This document shows, in pieces, positions 25,123-35,001 of a DNA stretch of 64,000 bases (the first letter of the stretch is position 1; every line of letters starts with the position of its first letter). This DNA comes from Achromobacter sp. MYb9 (lineage in GTDB: Bacteria; Pseudomonadota; Gammaproteobacteria; Burkholderiales; Burkholderiaceae_B), in assembly GCF_002975275.1 (NCBI RefSeq), contig NZ_PCOQ01000001.1, forward strand, positions 558,001-622,000, written 5' to 3'. The position numbers and the translations under genes are program-made. Under the pieces are notes generated by a model. That model was not told the DNA's origin. It did no database searches and worked only from the letters and a program-made list of their open reading frames with translations.

Positions 25123-26838
25123 TTACAGGTCTTCAGAGCCAAGCAGCATTTCGGTCAGCCCACGGCCGGCCTTGACCATCGGCCACACGTTTTCGGTGCG
25201 GTCGGTGATGAAGTCCAAAAAGACCAGGCGTTCCTTGTGCTTGCCAAAGGCTTCGCGCAGCGCAGGTTCGACATCCGCCGGACGCTCGATACGCAGACCC
25301 ACGTGGCCATAGGCCTCGGCCACCTTGACGAAGTCGGGCAGCGAATCCATGTAGGACTCGGAATAGCGCGAGCCGTAATCGATCTGCTGCCATTGCCGGA
25401 CCATGCCCAGAAAGCGGTTGTTCAGGCAGACGATCTTGGGCGTCAGGCGGTATTGATGGCAGGTCGACAGTTCCTGGATGTTCATCTGGATCGACGCTTC
25501 GCCGGTGATGACGGCGACGTCGTGCCCAGGGTTGGCCATCTGCACGCCCATCGCGTACGGCAGCCCCACACCCATGGTGCCCAGGCCGCCGGAGTTGATC
25601 CAGCGGCGCGGCTTGTCGAACTTGTAATACTGGGCCGCCCACATCTGGTGCTGGCCCACGTCGGACGTGACGAAGGCGTCGCCGCCCGTCACTTCCCAGA
25701 GCTTTTCCACCACGTATTGCGGCTTGATGACTTCGTCCGAGTTGGCGAACTTCAGGCATTCCTTGCCGCGCCAGGTCTCGACCTGGTCCCACCACTTGGC
25801 GATGGGAGCCGGCTTGTGCTCGGCGGAGGCGATCTCGTATTGGGCGCTGAGGTCGGCCAGCACGTCCTTGACGTTACCGACGATCGGGACGTCCACGCGC
25901 ACGCGCTTGGAGATCGACGACGGATCGATATCGATATGGATGATCTTGCGGGCGTTCTGCGCGAAGTGCTTGGGATTGCCGATCACGCGGTCATCGAAAC
26001 GGGCCCCGATGGCCAGCAGCACGTCGCAGTGCTGCATCGCCATATTGGCTTCGTACGTGCCGTGCATGCCGGGCATGCCCACGAACTGGCCGCTGCTGGC
26101 CGGGTAACCGCCCAGACCCATCAGGGTGCTGGTGCACGGCGCGCCCAGCTGCGACACAAGCTTGTTGAGCTCGGGCGCGGCGTTCGACAGGATGACCCCG
26201 CCGCCCGTGTAGATCATCGGCCGCTCGGCGGCCAGCAGCATCTGCACGGCTTTCTTGATTTGCCCCTGGTGGCCCTTGTTGACGGGCGCGTAGGAACGCA
26301 TCGAGATCTCGCCCTTGGGCGGCGTGTACTTGCACTGCGCGACGGTGATGTCCTTGGGGATATCGACCAGCACCGGGCCGGGACGGCCCGTGCGCGCGAT
26401 GTAGAACGCGCGGCGCATGGTTTCGGCCAGGTCCTTGACGTCGCGCACCAGGAAGTTGTGCTTGACGCAGGGACGCGTGATGCCGACGGTGTCGCATTCC
26501 TGGAACGCATCTTCGCCGATGGCCGCAGTGGGCACTTGCCCGCTGATGATGACCATGGGGATGGAATCCATATAGGCGGTGGCAATGCCGGTGACGGCAT
26601 TGGTCACGCCCGGGCCGCTGGTCACCAGGCAGACGCCAACCTTTTGCGACGAGCGCGAATAGGCATCGGCGGCGTGCACGGCAGCTTGCTCGTGACGAAC
26701 CAGGATATGCTGAAATTTGTCTTGCTTGAAGATCGCGTCGTAGATGTAAAGCACTGCGCCGCCGGGATAGCCGAAAACGTGTTCCACGCCCTCATCGGCC
26801 AGGCAGCGCACGACGATATCGGCGCCATTCATTTCCAT
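25123..26838 (-). CDS. ilvI: acetolactate synthase large (catalytic) subunit
   Basis: The 571-residue thiamine-diphosphate enzyme condenses pyruvate with pyruvate or 2-oxobutyrate. The N-terminal catalytic glutamate region is ADEGVEHVFGYPGGAVLYIY. The central FAD-binding domain and the C-terminal ThDP/Mg motif follow (TGEASIQMNIQELSTCHQY, then CLNNRFLG). The usual GDG of that motif reads GEA here; I recall Glu at this place in other betaproteobacteria. ATG 26838 follows AAAGGAAA. It is first of the ilvI-ilvH-ilvC operon. Confidence 0.96.
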   Translation of the reverse strand: MEMNGADIVVRCLADEGVEHVFGYPGGAVLYIYDAIFKQDKFQHILVRHEQAAVHAADAYSRSSQKVGVCLVTSGPGVTNAVTGIATAYMDSIPMVIISGQVPTAAIGEDAFQECDTVGITRPCVKHNFLVRDVKDLAETMRRAFYIARTGRPGPVLVDIPKDITVAQCKYTPPKGEISMRSYAPVNKGHQGQIKKAVQMLLAAERPMIYTGGGVILSNAAPELNKLVSQLGAPCTSTLMGLGGYPASSGQFVGMPGMHGTYEANMAMQHCDVLLAIGARFDDRVIGNPKHFAQNARKIIHIDIDPSSISKRVRVDVPIVGNVKDVLADLSAQYEIASAEHKPAPIAKWWDQVETWRGKECLKFANSDEVIKPQYVVEKLWEVTGGDAFVTSDVGQHQMWAAQYYKFDKPRRWINSGGLGTMGVGLPYAMGVQMANPGHDVAVITGEASIQMNIQELSTCHQYRLTPKIVCLNNRFLGMVRQWQQIDYGSRYSESYMDSLPDFVKVAEAYGHVGLRIERPADVEPALREAFGKHKERLVFLDFITDRTENVWPMVKAGRGLTEMLLGSEDL

Positions 26839-26912
26839 GTTGTATTTCCTTTCAGTACCGGCCCTGCAACCCTGACTGCTGCTCGCCCGGATACGGCGGC
26901 AACGGAACCCAT
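26829..26912 (-). other. short Val/Ala-rich reading frame overlapping the ilvI start (possible leader peptide)
   Basis: An ATG at 26912 opens 27 codons, five for Val and six for Ala, plus one Leu, and stops with TGA ten bases inside ilvI. Ilv operons often use Val/Leu/Ile-rich leader peptides, but here no good ribosome-binding site precedes it and the overlap leaves no room for a classical attenuator. It may be chance in GC-rich DNA. Confidence 0.25.
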
Positions 26913-27320
26913 ACCGGCTACGACAACATGATCCGGCGCTTAGCGGCTCACGGAGCCACGCCACCCGGACACCCTGCCGACCCGGCACACGCTCGACAGA
27001 ACGCAGTGCAAACGCCCCTTGGGGACGCTGGAGGTCGAAATGGAAGCTTCGGCAACACACGCTTGTGGCGCGGCCAACAGCAGGTATCACTGCGGCAGGA
27101 TGGCTGGGAGGTGACCCTGACCATCCGCCTCAACGCGCCGGTATCGGATAGGCAGACCGGCGCAAGAGATGGAATTTACCGCGTTGCGTCAAAGGTAGCA
27201 AATCGATGTTTCGGGACCGTTGCACGCGCGATGCAGGGAAAGTCCGGTGCCCATCCGGCCCCAAAAAATCCACGGGCGTCTCTATACTTGTTCCGTTGCC
27301 TAGAACCCAGCCGCCGCCCC
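26913..27320. other. intergenic region between the divergent ilvI and FUSC-family genes
   Basis: About 400 bases without a supported gene separate the two divergent transcripts, so both promoters must lie here. I see no T-box, no clear attenuator and no strong sigma-70 hexamers. An in-frame extension of the FUSC-family frame runs through the region but lacks a family match. Confidence 0.5.
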
Positions 27321-29546
27321 ATGGATTTGCGCATTGCCAGCATTCGCCGCTTCCTCTACAGCCACTACTTCTTCGGAGGCGTGCGCCAGGGGGTCGGCAT
27401 GCTGCTGCCTGTCCTGGTGCTGGGCGGCATCTTCGGCAACTACACCACGGGGCTGGTGGCGACCTTCGGCGCGCAATGCCTGGCGATCATCGATCAACCC
27501 GGCGGGCCGCAACGCCACCGCACCAACGAGATGCTGGGCGGCGCCGCGCTGGGCACGCTGACCGTCATCATCACGGGACTGGCATCGACGCACCCGGTGA
27601 TGATCTGGCTGGTCGTCATCGCGCAATGCTTCGTCTATTCGATGTTCACCGTATTCGGCAAGCGCGGCGGGCTGATCGGCTTTGCCGGCCTGCTGCTGAT
27701 GACCCTGACCATGCATTCGCCGCTGGAGCCGCACGAGGTGCTGGCGCACGCCGTGGCCACGCTGGGCGGTGCCCTGTTCTATGTGGTGTTCAGCCTGGGC
27801 TTTTCGCGCCTGTTCTGGCTGCGCGAGGAACAGCAGGCGATGTCGGTGGCGCTGTTCGCCACGGGCGATTACGTCGCCGCCCGCGCCGCCTTCTACGACG
27901 AGACGGCCGACCTGGACGAGGCCTATCGCACCCTGATCCAACGCCAATCCGTCATGACGGAAAAGCACCAGGCCGCCCGCGACATGGTGCTGCGCGCCCT
28001 GCCGCGCGGCAAGGGCGCGGGCGACCGCCAGCGCGTGATGATCTGGAACATGTTCGTCGACATGCTTCAGTTGCTGGACACGCTGGTCGCCACGCACACC
28101 GACTACGCCGCGCTGCGCCGCACGCTGGCCGGCAACGATTGCCTGATGTTCATGCGCGACGCGCTGGTGAAGATGTCGCTGGAGTTGAATCGCATTGCGC
28201 TGGACGTGTCGCGCGGCCGCCAGGTGCAGTACCGCAGCAGCGCCAAGGCGGAACTGCGCGCCATCGAATATGAAATCGAACAGCTTAAGCAGCAGGGCCT
28301 GGGCGAACGCGAACCCGAAATGCTGGCGCTGATCATCCAGGTGCTGCGCCGCCTGCGCAATTCGGCCCGGATCGTCGACCGGCTGGCCGACCACACGGCG
28401 GCTTCGCCGGATGCCAAGCCGACCGACGTGCTGCGCATCAACAAGTCGTTGACCCGATTCATCTCGCGCCAGGAATTCCGCTTTGGACTGCTGACCAGCA
28501 ACCTGCGCCTGGATTCGCCGCATTTCCGCTATGCGCTTCGGGTGACGGCTGCCGCCGCCATCGCGATGACGCTGGCCAGCCGCTGGCTGTCGCCCGCCTT
28601 CTCGGCGCACAACTACTGGATCATGCTGACCATCGTCATCATCATGAAGCCCGGTTTCGCGCTGACGCGGCAGCGCAACGGCTGGCGGCTGATGGGCACC
28701 CTGATCGGCTGCATCTGCGCACTGCTGCTGTTCAACGTGACCGACCGGCCGGGAGTCCTGTTCGCCGTGCTGCTGGGCGCCTGCATCATGGGCAACAGCC
28801 TGGTGCAGCTGAACTACATGGCCAGCGCCATCTTCAACACGCTTTTCGTGGTGCTGGTCTTCCACTTCGTATCGCCGGGCACGGTGTCGATGTCCGTGAT
28901 TGGCGAACGCGCCATCGACACGCTGCTGGGTTGCACGCTGGCGCTGGTTTGCAGCTATATCCTGCCGTGGTGGGAAGCGCGCTACCTGAGGCCGCTGGCC
29001 GCCGCCGCCACGCGCGCCAACCGCGAGTACCTGCTGGCCGGGCTGCGCTATGCCGACGCCATGCAGGCGCACGGCGCCCCGGCAGGCGGGGCCGCCGCCG
29101 AAACGCCAGCGGTGATCGACGCGGACCTGGCCTGGCGCCTGGCGCGCAAGAACGTGCACATCGCGTTCAGCAATTTCGCCGAAGCCTTCTACCGGATGAT
29201 GAGCGAACCGAAATCGCATCAGGTCAGCGTGCCCGAGCTAAACAACCTGCTGATCCAGAACCACGTGCTGGCCTCGCAGATCACCGCCGCGATTCCCATC
29301 CTGGCCGCGCTGCCAAAAACACCCGAGGCGGTGCAGTTGGCGATGAACGGCATGGTCGACCTGCTGGATGAACGCCGCCCCGAGATCGCCGCGCCCCTGC
29401 CGACGCAGTTCGACACGGAAGGCGAACAGGCCGCGCTGGCCTACCCCGTCAAGCAGATGCTGAAGGCGTCCCACATGATCCGGCAAGAGTTGCGGGCCCT
29501 GGCCGACCCGGCGCATGCGCCACCGATGGCGGCCATGGCGTCTTGA
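27321..29546 (+). CDS. FUSC-family inner-membrane transporter-like protein (YccS-like)
   Basis: The 741-residue protein has two sets of about six hydrophobic helices (roughly 20-165 and 400-550) separated and followed by cytoplasmic helical regions, the layout of FUSC/YccS/AaeB proteins. Typical stretches are HNYWIMLTIVIIMKPGFALT and QRNGWRLMGTLIGCICALLL. The family is linked to efflux of aromatic carboxylic acids (AaeB) and fusaric acid resistance; the substrate here is unknown. The first 131 codons of the longer open frame were excluded because the family N-terminus begins at MDLRIASIRRFLYSHYFFGG. It is monocistronic and ends in a terminator. Confidence 0.85.
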   Translation: MDLRIASIRRFLYSHYFFGGVRQGVGMLLPVLVLGGIFGNYTTGLVATFGAQCLAIIDQPGGPQRHRTNEMLGGAALGTLTVIITGLASTHPVMIWLVVIAQCFVYSMFTVFGKRGGLIGFAGLLLMTLTMHSPLEPHEVLAHAVATLGGALFYVVFSLGFSRLFWLREEQQAMSVALFATGDYVAARAAFYDETADLDEAYRTLIQRQSVMTEKHQAARDMVLRALPRGKGAGDRQRVMIWNMFVDMLQLLDTLVATHTDYAALRRTLAGNDCLMFMRDALVKMSLELNRIALDVSRGRQVQYRSSAKAELRAIEYEIEQLKQQGLGEREPEMLALIIQVLRRLRNSARIVDRLADHTAASPDAKPTDVLRINKSLTRFISRQEFRFGLLTSNLRLDSPHFRYALRVTAAAAIAMTLASRWLSPAFSAHNYWIMLTIVIIMKPGFALTRQRNGWRLMGTLIGCICALLLFNVTDRPGVLFAVLLGACIMGNSLVQLNYMASAIFNTLFVVLVFHFVSPGTVSMSVIGERAIDTLLGCTLALVCSYILPWWEARYLRPLAAAATRANREYLLAGLRYADAMQAHGAPAGGAAAETPAVIDADLAWRLARKNVHIAFSNFAEAFYRMMSEPKSHQVSVPELNNLLIQNHVLASQITAAIPILAALPKTPEAVQLAMNGMVDLLDERRPEIAAPLPTQFDTEGEQAALAYPVKQMLKASHMIRQELRALADPAHAPPMAAMAS

Positions 29547-29567
29547 TCGAGACGGTGATCACGCAAT

Positions 29568-29599
29568 AAAAAAACCGGCCTGGAAACAGGCCGGTTTTT
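29568..29599. terminator. bidirectional terminator between the FUSC-family gene and yaaA
   Basis: AAAACCGGCCTG and CAGGCCGGTTTT form a 12-pair stem with GAAA loop and A/T runs on both sides, between converging genes. Confidence 0.92.
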
Positions 29600-29624
29600 G
29601 CTTCGCGCGGCGATCCGCCCCGGA

Positions 29625-30398
29625 TCAGGCCAGCTTGCGCCGGAACACCAGTTTGTCGTCCGACGACGCCGACGCGTCATAGGCGTAGCCTTCCAGGTCG
29701 AAACCATGCAGGCCTTCGGGCTTGGTGACCTTGTGCTGGATCGCGTAGCGCGCCATCAGGCCACGCGCGCGCTTGGCGTGGAAGCTGATGATCTTCCAGG
29801 CGTCGTTCTTCCAGTCCTGGAACACGCACTGCACCACCCGGGCCTTCAGCGTTTTCAGGTCGACCGACTTGAAATACTCTTCAGACGCCAGGTTGACGAT
29901 CACCGGCGATTTCTTGCCTTCCTGGCGCTCATTCAGGTAGCCCGCGATGGTCGATCCCCAGTACTCGTACAGGTTTTTGCCTTTGGGCGTTTGCAGCCGC
30001 GTGCCCATTTCCAGGCGGTACGGCTGCATCAGGTCCAGCGGACGCAACACGCCGTACAGGCCGCTCAGGATGGCCACGTGCTCTTGTGCCCAATCCAGCT
30101 GCTTGGCCGACAGGGTCGACGCGTCCAGTCCTTCGTACACGTCGCCATTGAAGGCCAGCACGGCCTGACGCGAATTGGTCTGTGTGAAGGTGCGCTTCCA
30201 GTGGGCGTAGCGCTGCGCGTTCAGCTCGGACAGGGCCGGGCTCAGGCTCATCAGTTCGGCAATGTCGTCCGCGGACTTGGTCTTCAGCACCTTGATCAGG
30301 CCGGCGGCCTGGTCCACGAACAGCGGCTGGGTGTGCGTCTCGATATGCAGCGGCGAGTCGTAGTCCAGCTTCTTGGCGGGGGAAAGCAGAAACAGCAT
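29625..30398 (-). CDS. yaaA: YaaA-family peroxide stress protein
   Basis: The 257-residue DUF328/UPF0246 protein begins with MLFLLSPAKKLDYDSP and has the conserved VLSGLYGVLRPLDLMQPYRLEMGTRL-type core and ASEEYFKSVD. In E. coli YaaA limits free iron and protects against hydrogen peroxide, and the fold binds DNA. The start was chosen at the conserved MLFLLSPAKK. It lies 13 bases after the hydroxybutyrate dehydrogenase gene on the same strand, probably an operon. Confidence 0.92.
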   Translation of the reverse strand: MLFLLSPAKKLDYDSPLHIETHTQPLFVDQAAGLIKVLKTKSADDIAELMSLSPALSELNAQRYAHWKRTFTQTNSRQAVLAFNGDVYEGLDASTLSAKQLDWAQEHVAILSGLYGVLRPLDLMQPYRLEMGTRLQTPKGKNLYEYWGSTIAGYLNERQEGKKSPVIVNLASEEYFKSVDLKTLKARVVQCVFQDWKNDAWKIISFHAKRARGLMARYAIQHKVTKPEGLHGFDLEGYAYDASASSDDKLVFRRKLA

Positions 30399-30411
30399 TC
30401 GGGTTCCTTTA

Positions 30412-31194
30412 TTAACGCGCCGTCCAGCCGCCATCGACCGAGACGGACGTTCCAGTGATTTGCGCCGCGGCGTCCGACGCCAGGAACACGGCGGTGCCGC
30501 CCAGTTGTTCGGGCGTCACGAATTGCAGCGAAGGCTGCTTTTCGCTGAGCAGTTCGCGGGCAGCGGTTTCCTGGTCGACGCCGTTCTTTTCAGCCAGCGC
30601 GGTGATCTGCTTTTCCACCAGCGGGGTGCGCACCCAACCCGGGCAAATGGAATTGGCGGTGATGCCCTGGCCGGCGGTTTCCAGCGCCGTGACCTTGGTG
30701 AAGCCGACCACGCCGTGCTTGGCGGCCACATAGGCCGACTTGTTGGCGGAGGCCACCAGCCCGTGCGCCGAGGCGATGTTGATGATGCGGCCAAAGCCCT
30801 GCTTCTTCATGTGCGGCAAGGCGGCCGCGGTGCCATGGAACACGGCCGACAGGTTCAACGCCAGAATGGCATCCCACTTTTCGGCGGGAAAATCCTCGAT
30901 CAGCGCGGTGTGCTGGATGCCTGCGTTATTGACCAGGATGTCGATGCGGCCCAGCTGGCGGACCGTGTTCTCGACCAGTCCCCGCACCGCGTCGCCCTTG
31001 GACAGGTCGGCGCCGTCGTAGATGACCTTTACGCCATGCTTGTCGGCCAAGCCGGCGCGCACTTTTTCGATCTCGGCGGCGTCGCCGAAACCATTCAGGA
31101 CGATATCGGCCCCTTGCTGGGCGAAGGCCGTGGCGATACCCAGACCGATGCCGCTGGTGGAACCGGTGACAAGGGCGACTTTTCCTTTGAGCAT
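30412..31194 (-). CDS. bdhA: 3-hydroxybutyrate dehydrogenase (short-chain dehydrogenase)
   Basis: The 260-residue SDR has the NAD-binding motif VTGSTSGIGLGIA near 9-21, NNAGIQH, and the catalytic Ser-Tyr-Lys set in NIASAHGLVASANKSAYVAAK. The ending SVSVDGGWTAR and the IQHTALIEDFPAEKWD stretch match D-3-hydroxybutyrate dehydrogenases, which interconvert 3-hydroxybutyrate and acetoacetate in polyhydroxybutyrate and ketone-body use. A strong AGGAG site precedes the ATG. Confidence 0.9.
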   Translation of the reverse strand: MLKGKVALVTGSTSGIGLGIATAFAQQGADIVLNGFGDAAEIEKVRAGLADKHGVKVIYDGADLSKGDAVRGLVENTVRQLGRIDILVNNAGIQHTALIEDFPAEKWDAILALNLSAVFHGTAAALPHMKKQGFGRIINIASAHGLVASANKSAYVAAKHGVVGFTKVTALETAGQGITANSICPGWVRTPLVEKQITALAEKNGVDQETAARELLSEKQPSLQFVTPEQLGGTAVFLASDAAAQITGTSVSVDGGWTAR

Positions 31195-31297
31195 GACATT
31201 CTCCTGTGATCTGGCTTAGCGCGAGATGCGAAAACGGGGTTCAAGTGTAGCTGCCCGGCATGACGGCAATCATGCCATGCCCCCACACCCGGCGGGG

Positions 31298-32515
31298 TCA
31301 AGCTGCGGGGGGCGGGTTGCGGGGCTCGGCTGGCGCTTGCCCGTCGATGGCGACGGGCTCGGCGGTGGGCAGGTCGGCCATGCCGCCCCGGCTTTCCGGC
31401 ACGCGCTCCAGCAGCTTGATCAGCACCGGCACCACGCCCATCGACACCGCCACCACCACCGCCAGCACGTCGCGCTGCTCCAGGTTCATCAGATGGTTGT
31501 CCCAGGCCTCGTTGAAAATGGCGAAGCTGAATTCCCCGCCCTGCGCCAGCACCATGGCAAACAGCAGGCGGTGATAGCGCGGCAGACCCAGAAAACGCGC
31601 AAAGCCGTACAAGACCAGCGCCTTGATCGCCAGCAAGGCCGCCACGCCGGCGATGATGAGCTTCCAGTGGACCGCCACCACCGCCAGATTGATGGACATC
31701 CCGATGGCCAGGAAGAACAGCCCCAGCAGCAGGCCCTTGAACGGGTCGATGGCCTTTTCCAGGTCGTGCCGGTAACGCGATTCCGCCATCAGCACCCCCA
31801 CCAGAAAACCGCCCAGACCGGCGGACAGCCCCGCGTAGTCGAACAGCTGCGCCGCCCCCACCACCATCAGCAGCGCCGCCGCCGTGAACAGTTCGTTCAG
31901 TTCCGCTTTGGCGGCCCAGCCCAGCAGCCGCAGCCGATAGGCCACCGCCACCACCGCCACGGCGACCAGCGCTTCCTTGAACGACGGCGCCGACGTGCCG
32001 TCGGCTCCCAGCAGGCCGGCGGCCACCAGCATCGGAATCGCCGCCATGTCCTGGAACAGCAGGACGCCCAGCGCCGACCGGCCCAGCGGCGTGCGGGTCA
32101 GTGCGCGTTCGTCCAGCAGCCGCAGCGCCACCGCCGTCGACGACAACGCCAGCGACAGCCCGCACAGCACCGCCGCCTGCCACTCCATGCCCGCCAGGTG
32201 CCGTAGCGCCGCGCCAAACACCAGCCCCAGCAGCAGGCCGCACGCCAGCATCTGGAAGGATCCCAGCACGAAGACCTCGTTGCGCATCGCCCAGAGCCGC
32301 TTGGGCGACAGCTCCAGCCCGATGATGAACAGCATCATCACCACGCCCCACTGGGACACGTTGATCATGGTGTCCACATTGGTCACCAGCTTCAGGCAGG
32401 ACGGCCCGATCAGCACGCCCGCGATCAGGTAGCCGGGGATGGCGCCCAGCCCAAGCCGCTGGGTGATCGGCACGCACAGGACGGCGGCAAGCAAGAGAAT
32501 AAGGATCAGATCCAT
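31298..32515 (-). CDS. CPA2-family cation:proton antiporter (KefB/RosB-like), membrane part only
   Basis: The 405-residue protein is built of about 12 hydrophobic helices with the CPA2 motifs GAIPGYLIAGVLIGP, LFIIGLELSPKRLW and AGLSAGLGGFLVGVLMAESR. Family members exchange potassium or sodium for protons. The C-terminal RCK/TrkA domain of KefB/KefC is missing: only about 40 hydrophilic residues follow the last helix, ending in a Pro-rich tail. It may be gated differently or be a RosB-type or GerN-type exchanger. Confidence 0.85.
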   Translation of the reverse strand: MDLILILLLAAVLCVPITQRLGLGAIPGYLIAGVLIGPSCLKLVTNVDTMINVSQWGVVMMLFIIGLELSPKRLWAMRNEVFVLGSFQMLACGLLLGLVFGAALRHLAGMEWQAAVLCGLSLALSSTAVALRLLDERALTRTPLGRSALGVLLFQDMAAIPMLVAAGLLGADGTSAPSFKEALVAVAVVAVAYRLRLLGWAAKAELNELFTAAALLMVVGAAQLFDYAGLSAGLGGFLVGVLMAESRYRHDLEKAIDPFKGLLLGLFFLAIGMSINLAVVAVHWKLIIAGVAALLAIKALVLYGFARFLGLPRYHRLLFAMVLAQGGEFSFAIFNEAWDNHLMNLEQRDVLAVVVAVSMGVVPVLIKLLERVPESRGGMADLPTAEPVAIDGQAPAEPRNPPPAA

Positions 32516-32643
32516 GTAGGGAAGAGGTTGCCTGGTGGGTGCGGGCCAAGGATCGAGATGCCCGCGTTGGGGGGAATTCTGGACAAAGATTGCCGGCGCC
32601 GGAAGCCCGGGGTAAGCCGCCGTAGAGATTTTTTTCCACCCCC

Positions 32644-32673
32644 TTTACACACAAGAAAAAAATCCTGTAGAAT
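32644..32673 (+). promoter_or_regulatory. sigma-70-type promoter of the tRNA-Ser(CGA) gene
   Basis: TTTACA (32644-32649) and TAGAAT (32668-32673) are separated by 18 bases, directly followed by a GC-rich discriminator. The mature tRNA starts about 135 bases downstream, leaving a long 5' leader; the stretch from 32516 has no gene. Confidence 0.65.
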
Positions 32674-32811
32674 TGCGGGCTTCGCTGCTCCGACAACGAA
32701 GATCCTTCCGACCAGGGATCTTGGAGTGAGAAACCCGCCCTACTGCTTTAAGTCGTCTAGTTAAACGGCAAGAGCGAAGGCAGGAATTTCACCGTTACGG
32801 AACCCAGCAAC

Positions 32812-32903
<92 letters not shown>

Positions 32904-32915
32904 TATTCAAGAACG

Positions 32916-32944
32916 AAGCCCCTGAGAAATCAGGGGCTTTTTTC
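32916..32944 (+). terminator. Rho-independent terminator after tRNA-Ser(CGA)
   Basis: AAGCCCCTGA and TCAGGGGCTT form ten pairs around GAAA, followed by a T-rich run, 14 bases after the tRNA. Confidence 0.93.
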
Positions 32945-33036
32945 TTTTCGGCACATTAAGCCCGGGTAGGGGTAGCGGGCACTGATCCCCCCGACGCAAC
33001 GCTGAAGTGGCGCCTGCCAGCAGGCGCCACTCCGTA

Positions 33037-34650
33037 TCAGTATGCCGCGATCTGCTTCACGGGCGCGGCCAATCGCGCGTCTTGCGTGCGTGGCCCCACC
33101 GCATGCCCCGCCCCCGGCAGCTTGAACGCGCTGACCGCCCGCATCAGGTCGGCGGCCTGATCCTGCATGGAACCCGCGGCGGCCGCGGCCTCTTCCACCA
33201 GCGCGGCGTTCTGCTGCGTGACTTCGTCCATTTGGGACACGGCCCGATTGACCTGTTCGATGCCGTCGGCCTGCTCGGCGGACGCCGCCGCGATTTCGCC
33301 CATGATGTCCGTCACACGCTGCACCGAGCTGACGATTTCCTGCATCGTCGACCCCGCGCGTTCGGCGCTGACCGAGCCCTGGCTGATCTTCTGCACGGTG
33401 TCTTCGATCAGCGTCTTGATTTCCTTGGCGGCCTGCGCGCTGCGCTGCGCCAGGGTGCGGACCTCGGCGGCCACCACCGCGAAGCCCTTGCCCTGCTCGC
33501 CCGCCCGCGCCGCCTCGACCGCGGCGTTCAGCGCCAGGATGTTGGTCTGGAACGCGATGCCGTCGATAACCGACACGATGTCGGCGATCTTGACCGAGCT
33601 GGACGAGATCGCGCTCATCGTGCTGACGACTTCGGACACGGTGGCGCCGCCGCGGGACGCGGTGTCGGACGCCGTGGCGGCCAGCTGGTTCGCCTGGCGC
33701 GCGCTGTCGGCGTTCTGCTTCACCGTGGACGACAACTGTTCCATGGATGCGGCGGTCTCTTCCAGCGATGCGGCCTGCTGCTCGGTGCGGGACGACAGGT
33801 CGGTGTTGCCGGCCGCGATCTCGCTAGACGCGGACGCCATGCTGTCCACGCCGGTCCGGATGCGGGCGATGGTGCCTGCCAGGTTGGCGTTCATGGATTC
33901 CAGCGCCTGCATCAGCTGCCCGATTTCGTCGCGCGACGTCACGGTGACCGTGCTGGTCAAGTCATTGGCGGCGACCGTGCGCGCCACGCGCACCGCTGCG
34001 GACAAGGGGCGGGTGATGCCACGGGTCAGCAAAACGGCCAGTAGCAACCCGCTGACGACGGCAAGGGAACCGATCGCGATCATCCAGAAATTCGCGGTGG
34101 CGTAGGCGCCCTGGATCTCCGCCGCGCGCGCGTCGATGTCGGCGCGCTGCAGCGTCGACAGCTTGGTGATCTGGTCGATGAACTGGCGCGTGGCCGGCAG
34201 GAATTCCTGGGTGAATACTTTGTCGGCCGAGGTCAGGTCGCCCTCCTGCTTGGCTTTGAAGATTGCGTCGCGCGTGCGCAGGTAGTCCGCCCGGGATTTG
34301 CGGATACCGTCCCATAACTGCTTTTCTTCGCTGGTTTCGATCAACGGTTCGATCTGCTGCTGCAACGCCGAAGAATTACGGGAAGACGCGGCGGCTTCTT
34401 CGGTGAAAAAGCCGGCCAGGCTGGCGTCAGCGCTTTTGGCGATGGCGGTGGTCCGGGTGACCCCGGTCTGGATGTTGCGGGCCCAATCGCTGATCAGGCG
34501 CTCTTTGATCAGCGAGCGCTGGGTGACGGTCTCGACCGATTCGTTGATGTTGCCCAAACTGACCAACCCCACGATGCACATGACGATGATCAGGGCCAGC
34601 AACACGGAAAAGCCGCTCGCCAGACGGGTTCCAAGCTTCATATTTTTCAT
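33037..34650 (-). CDS. methyl-accepting chemotaxis protein
   Basis: The 537-residue chemoreceptor has a first membrane helix (about 11-33), a periplasmic four-helix-bundle ligand domain (about 34-186), a second membrane helix (187-209), a HAMP domain, and a cytoplasmic signalling domain with the hairpin tip [20 protein letters not shown]. It reports to CheA/CheW; the ligand is unknown. It lacks the NWETF-type pentapeptide tail for CheR/CheB docking and ends in KQIAAY. ATG 34650 follows GGAGG; in-frame upstream extension is excluded. No other chemotaxis gene is nearby. Confidence 0.92.
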   Translation of the reverse strand: MKNMKLGTRLASGFSVLLALIIVMCIVGLVSLGNINESVETVTQRSLIKERLISDWARNIQTGVTRTTAIAKSADASLAGFFTEEAAASSRNSSALQQQIEPLIETSEEKQLWDGIRKSRADYLRTRDAIFKAKQEGDLTSADKVFTQEFLPATRQFIDQITKLSTLQRADIDARAAEIQGAYATANFWMIAIGSLAVVSGLLLAVLLTRGITRPLSAAVRVARTVAANDLTSTVTVTSRDEIGQLMQALESMNANLAGTIARIRTGVDSMASASSEIAAGNTDLSSRTEQQAASLEETAASMEQLSSTVKQNADSARQANQLAATASDTASRGGATVSEVVSTMSAISSSSVKIADIVSVIDGIAFQTNILALNAAVEAARAGEQGKGFAVVAAEVRTLAQRSAQAAKEIKTLIEDTVQKISQGSVSAERAGSTMQEIVSSVQRVTDIMGEIAAASAEQADGIEQVNRAVSQMDEVTQQNAALVEEAAAAAGSMQDQAADLMRAVSAFKLPGAGHAVGPRTQDARLAAPVKQIAAY

Positions 34651-35001
34651 ACTGCCTCCAGCATCCAGCCAGGCGCTGGGATGCGGGGTTCGGCAGTTGC
34701 CGGGCGCCGGCCAAAGGCCGCCTCCCCTGCAAGCCAGACGCCCGCAAGCCCCTGGATGATCCGCCCCCAAAATATTGGTGTTCGATGTGTCGAGAAAATG
34801 CCGCCGGAGAAGTCGGAATCGAGGATTCTCGCAACGGTCCAGCACATGCTAGCAGCCGGAATTTGGCGGGCATCGAGCGAACTGGAGACCTTTTTGACAG
34901 AAGCTCCCGCGTTTGCGTAACCGTCGCAAAGCAGCCATGGACGAACCGCCCCGGGGCCGCCGCAGGCAAAAAAAAGCGGCCTGATCGGCCGCCCTGGCAC
35001 G
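34651..35001. other. 350-base intergenic region upstream of the chemoreceptor
   Basis: No gene is supported. It carries the terminator of the flavin reductase operon (34968-34992) and should hold the chemoreceptor promoter. I could not find a convincing flagellar sigma-28 promoter. Confidence 0.5.
34968..34992 (-). terminator. terminator of the transporter-nitrilase-flavin reductase operon
   Basis: On the minus strand GCGGCC and GGCCGC pair around a five-base loop and are followed by eight T residues, just after the flavin reductase stop. Confidence 0.85.

Noticed and set aside
25123-26838. ilvI judged defective because the GDG thiamine motif reads GEA
   Set aside because: The rest is intact and I recall Glu at this position in other betaproteobacterial enzymes, so it is likely a normal variant.
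26928-27320. Extra 131 N-terminal residues for the FUSC-family protein
   Set aside because: Composition is unlike the family and the region must hold the promoters of two divergent genes; ATG 27321 begins the family N-terminus.
33006-33031. Terminator of the chemoreceptor gene
   Set aside because: A strong 11-pair hairpin is present, but no T-run follows on the minus strand; it may still be a processing or Rho-related hairpin.
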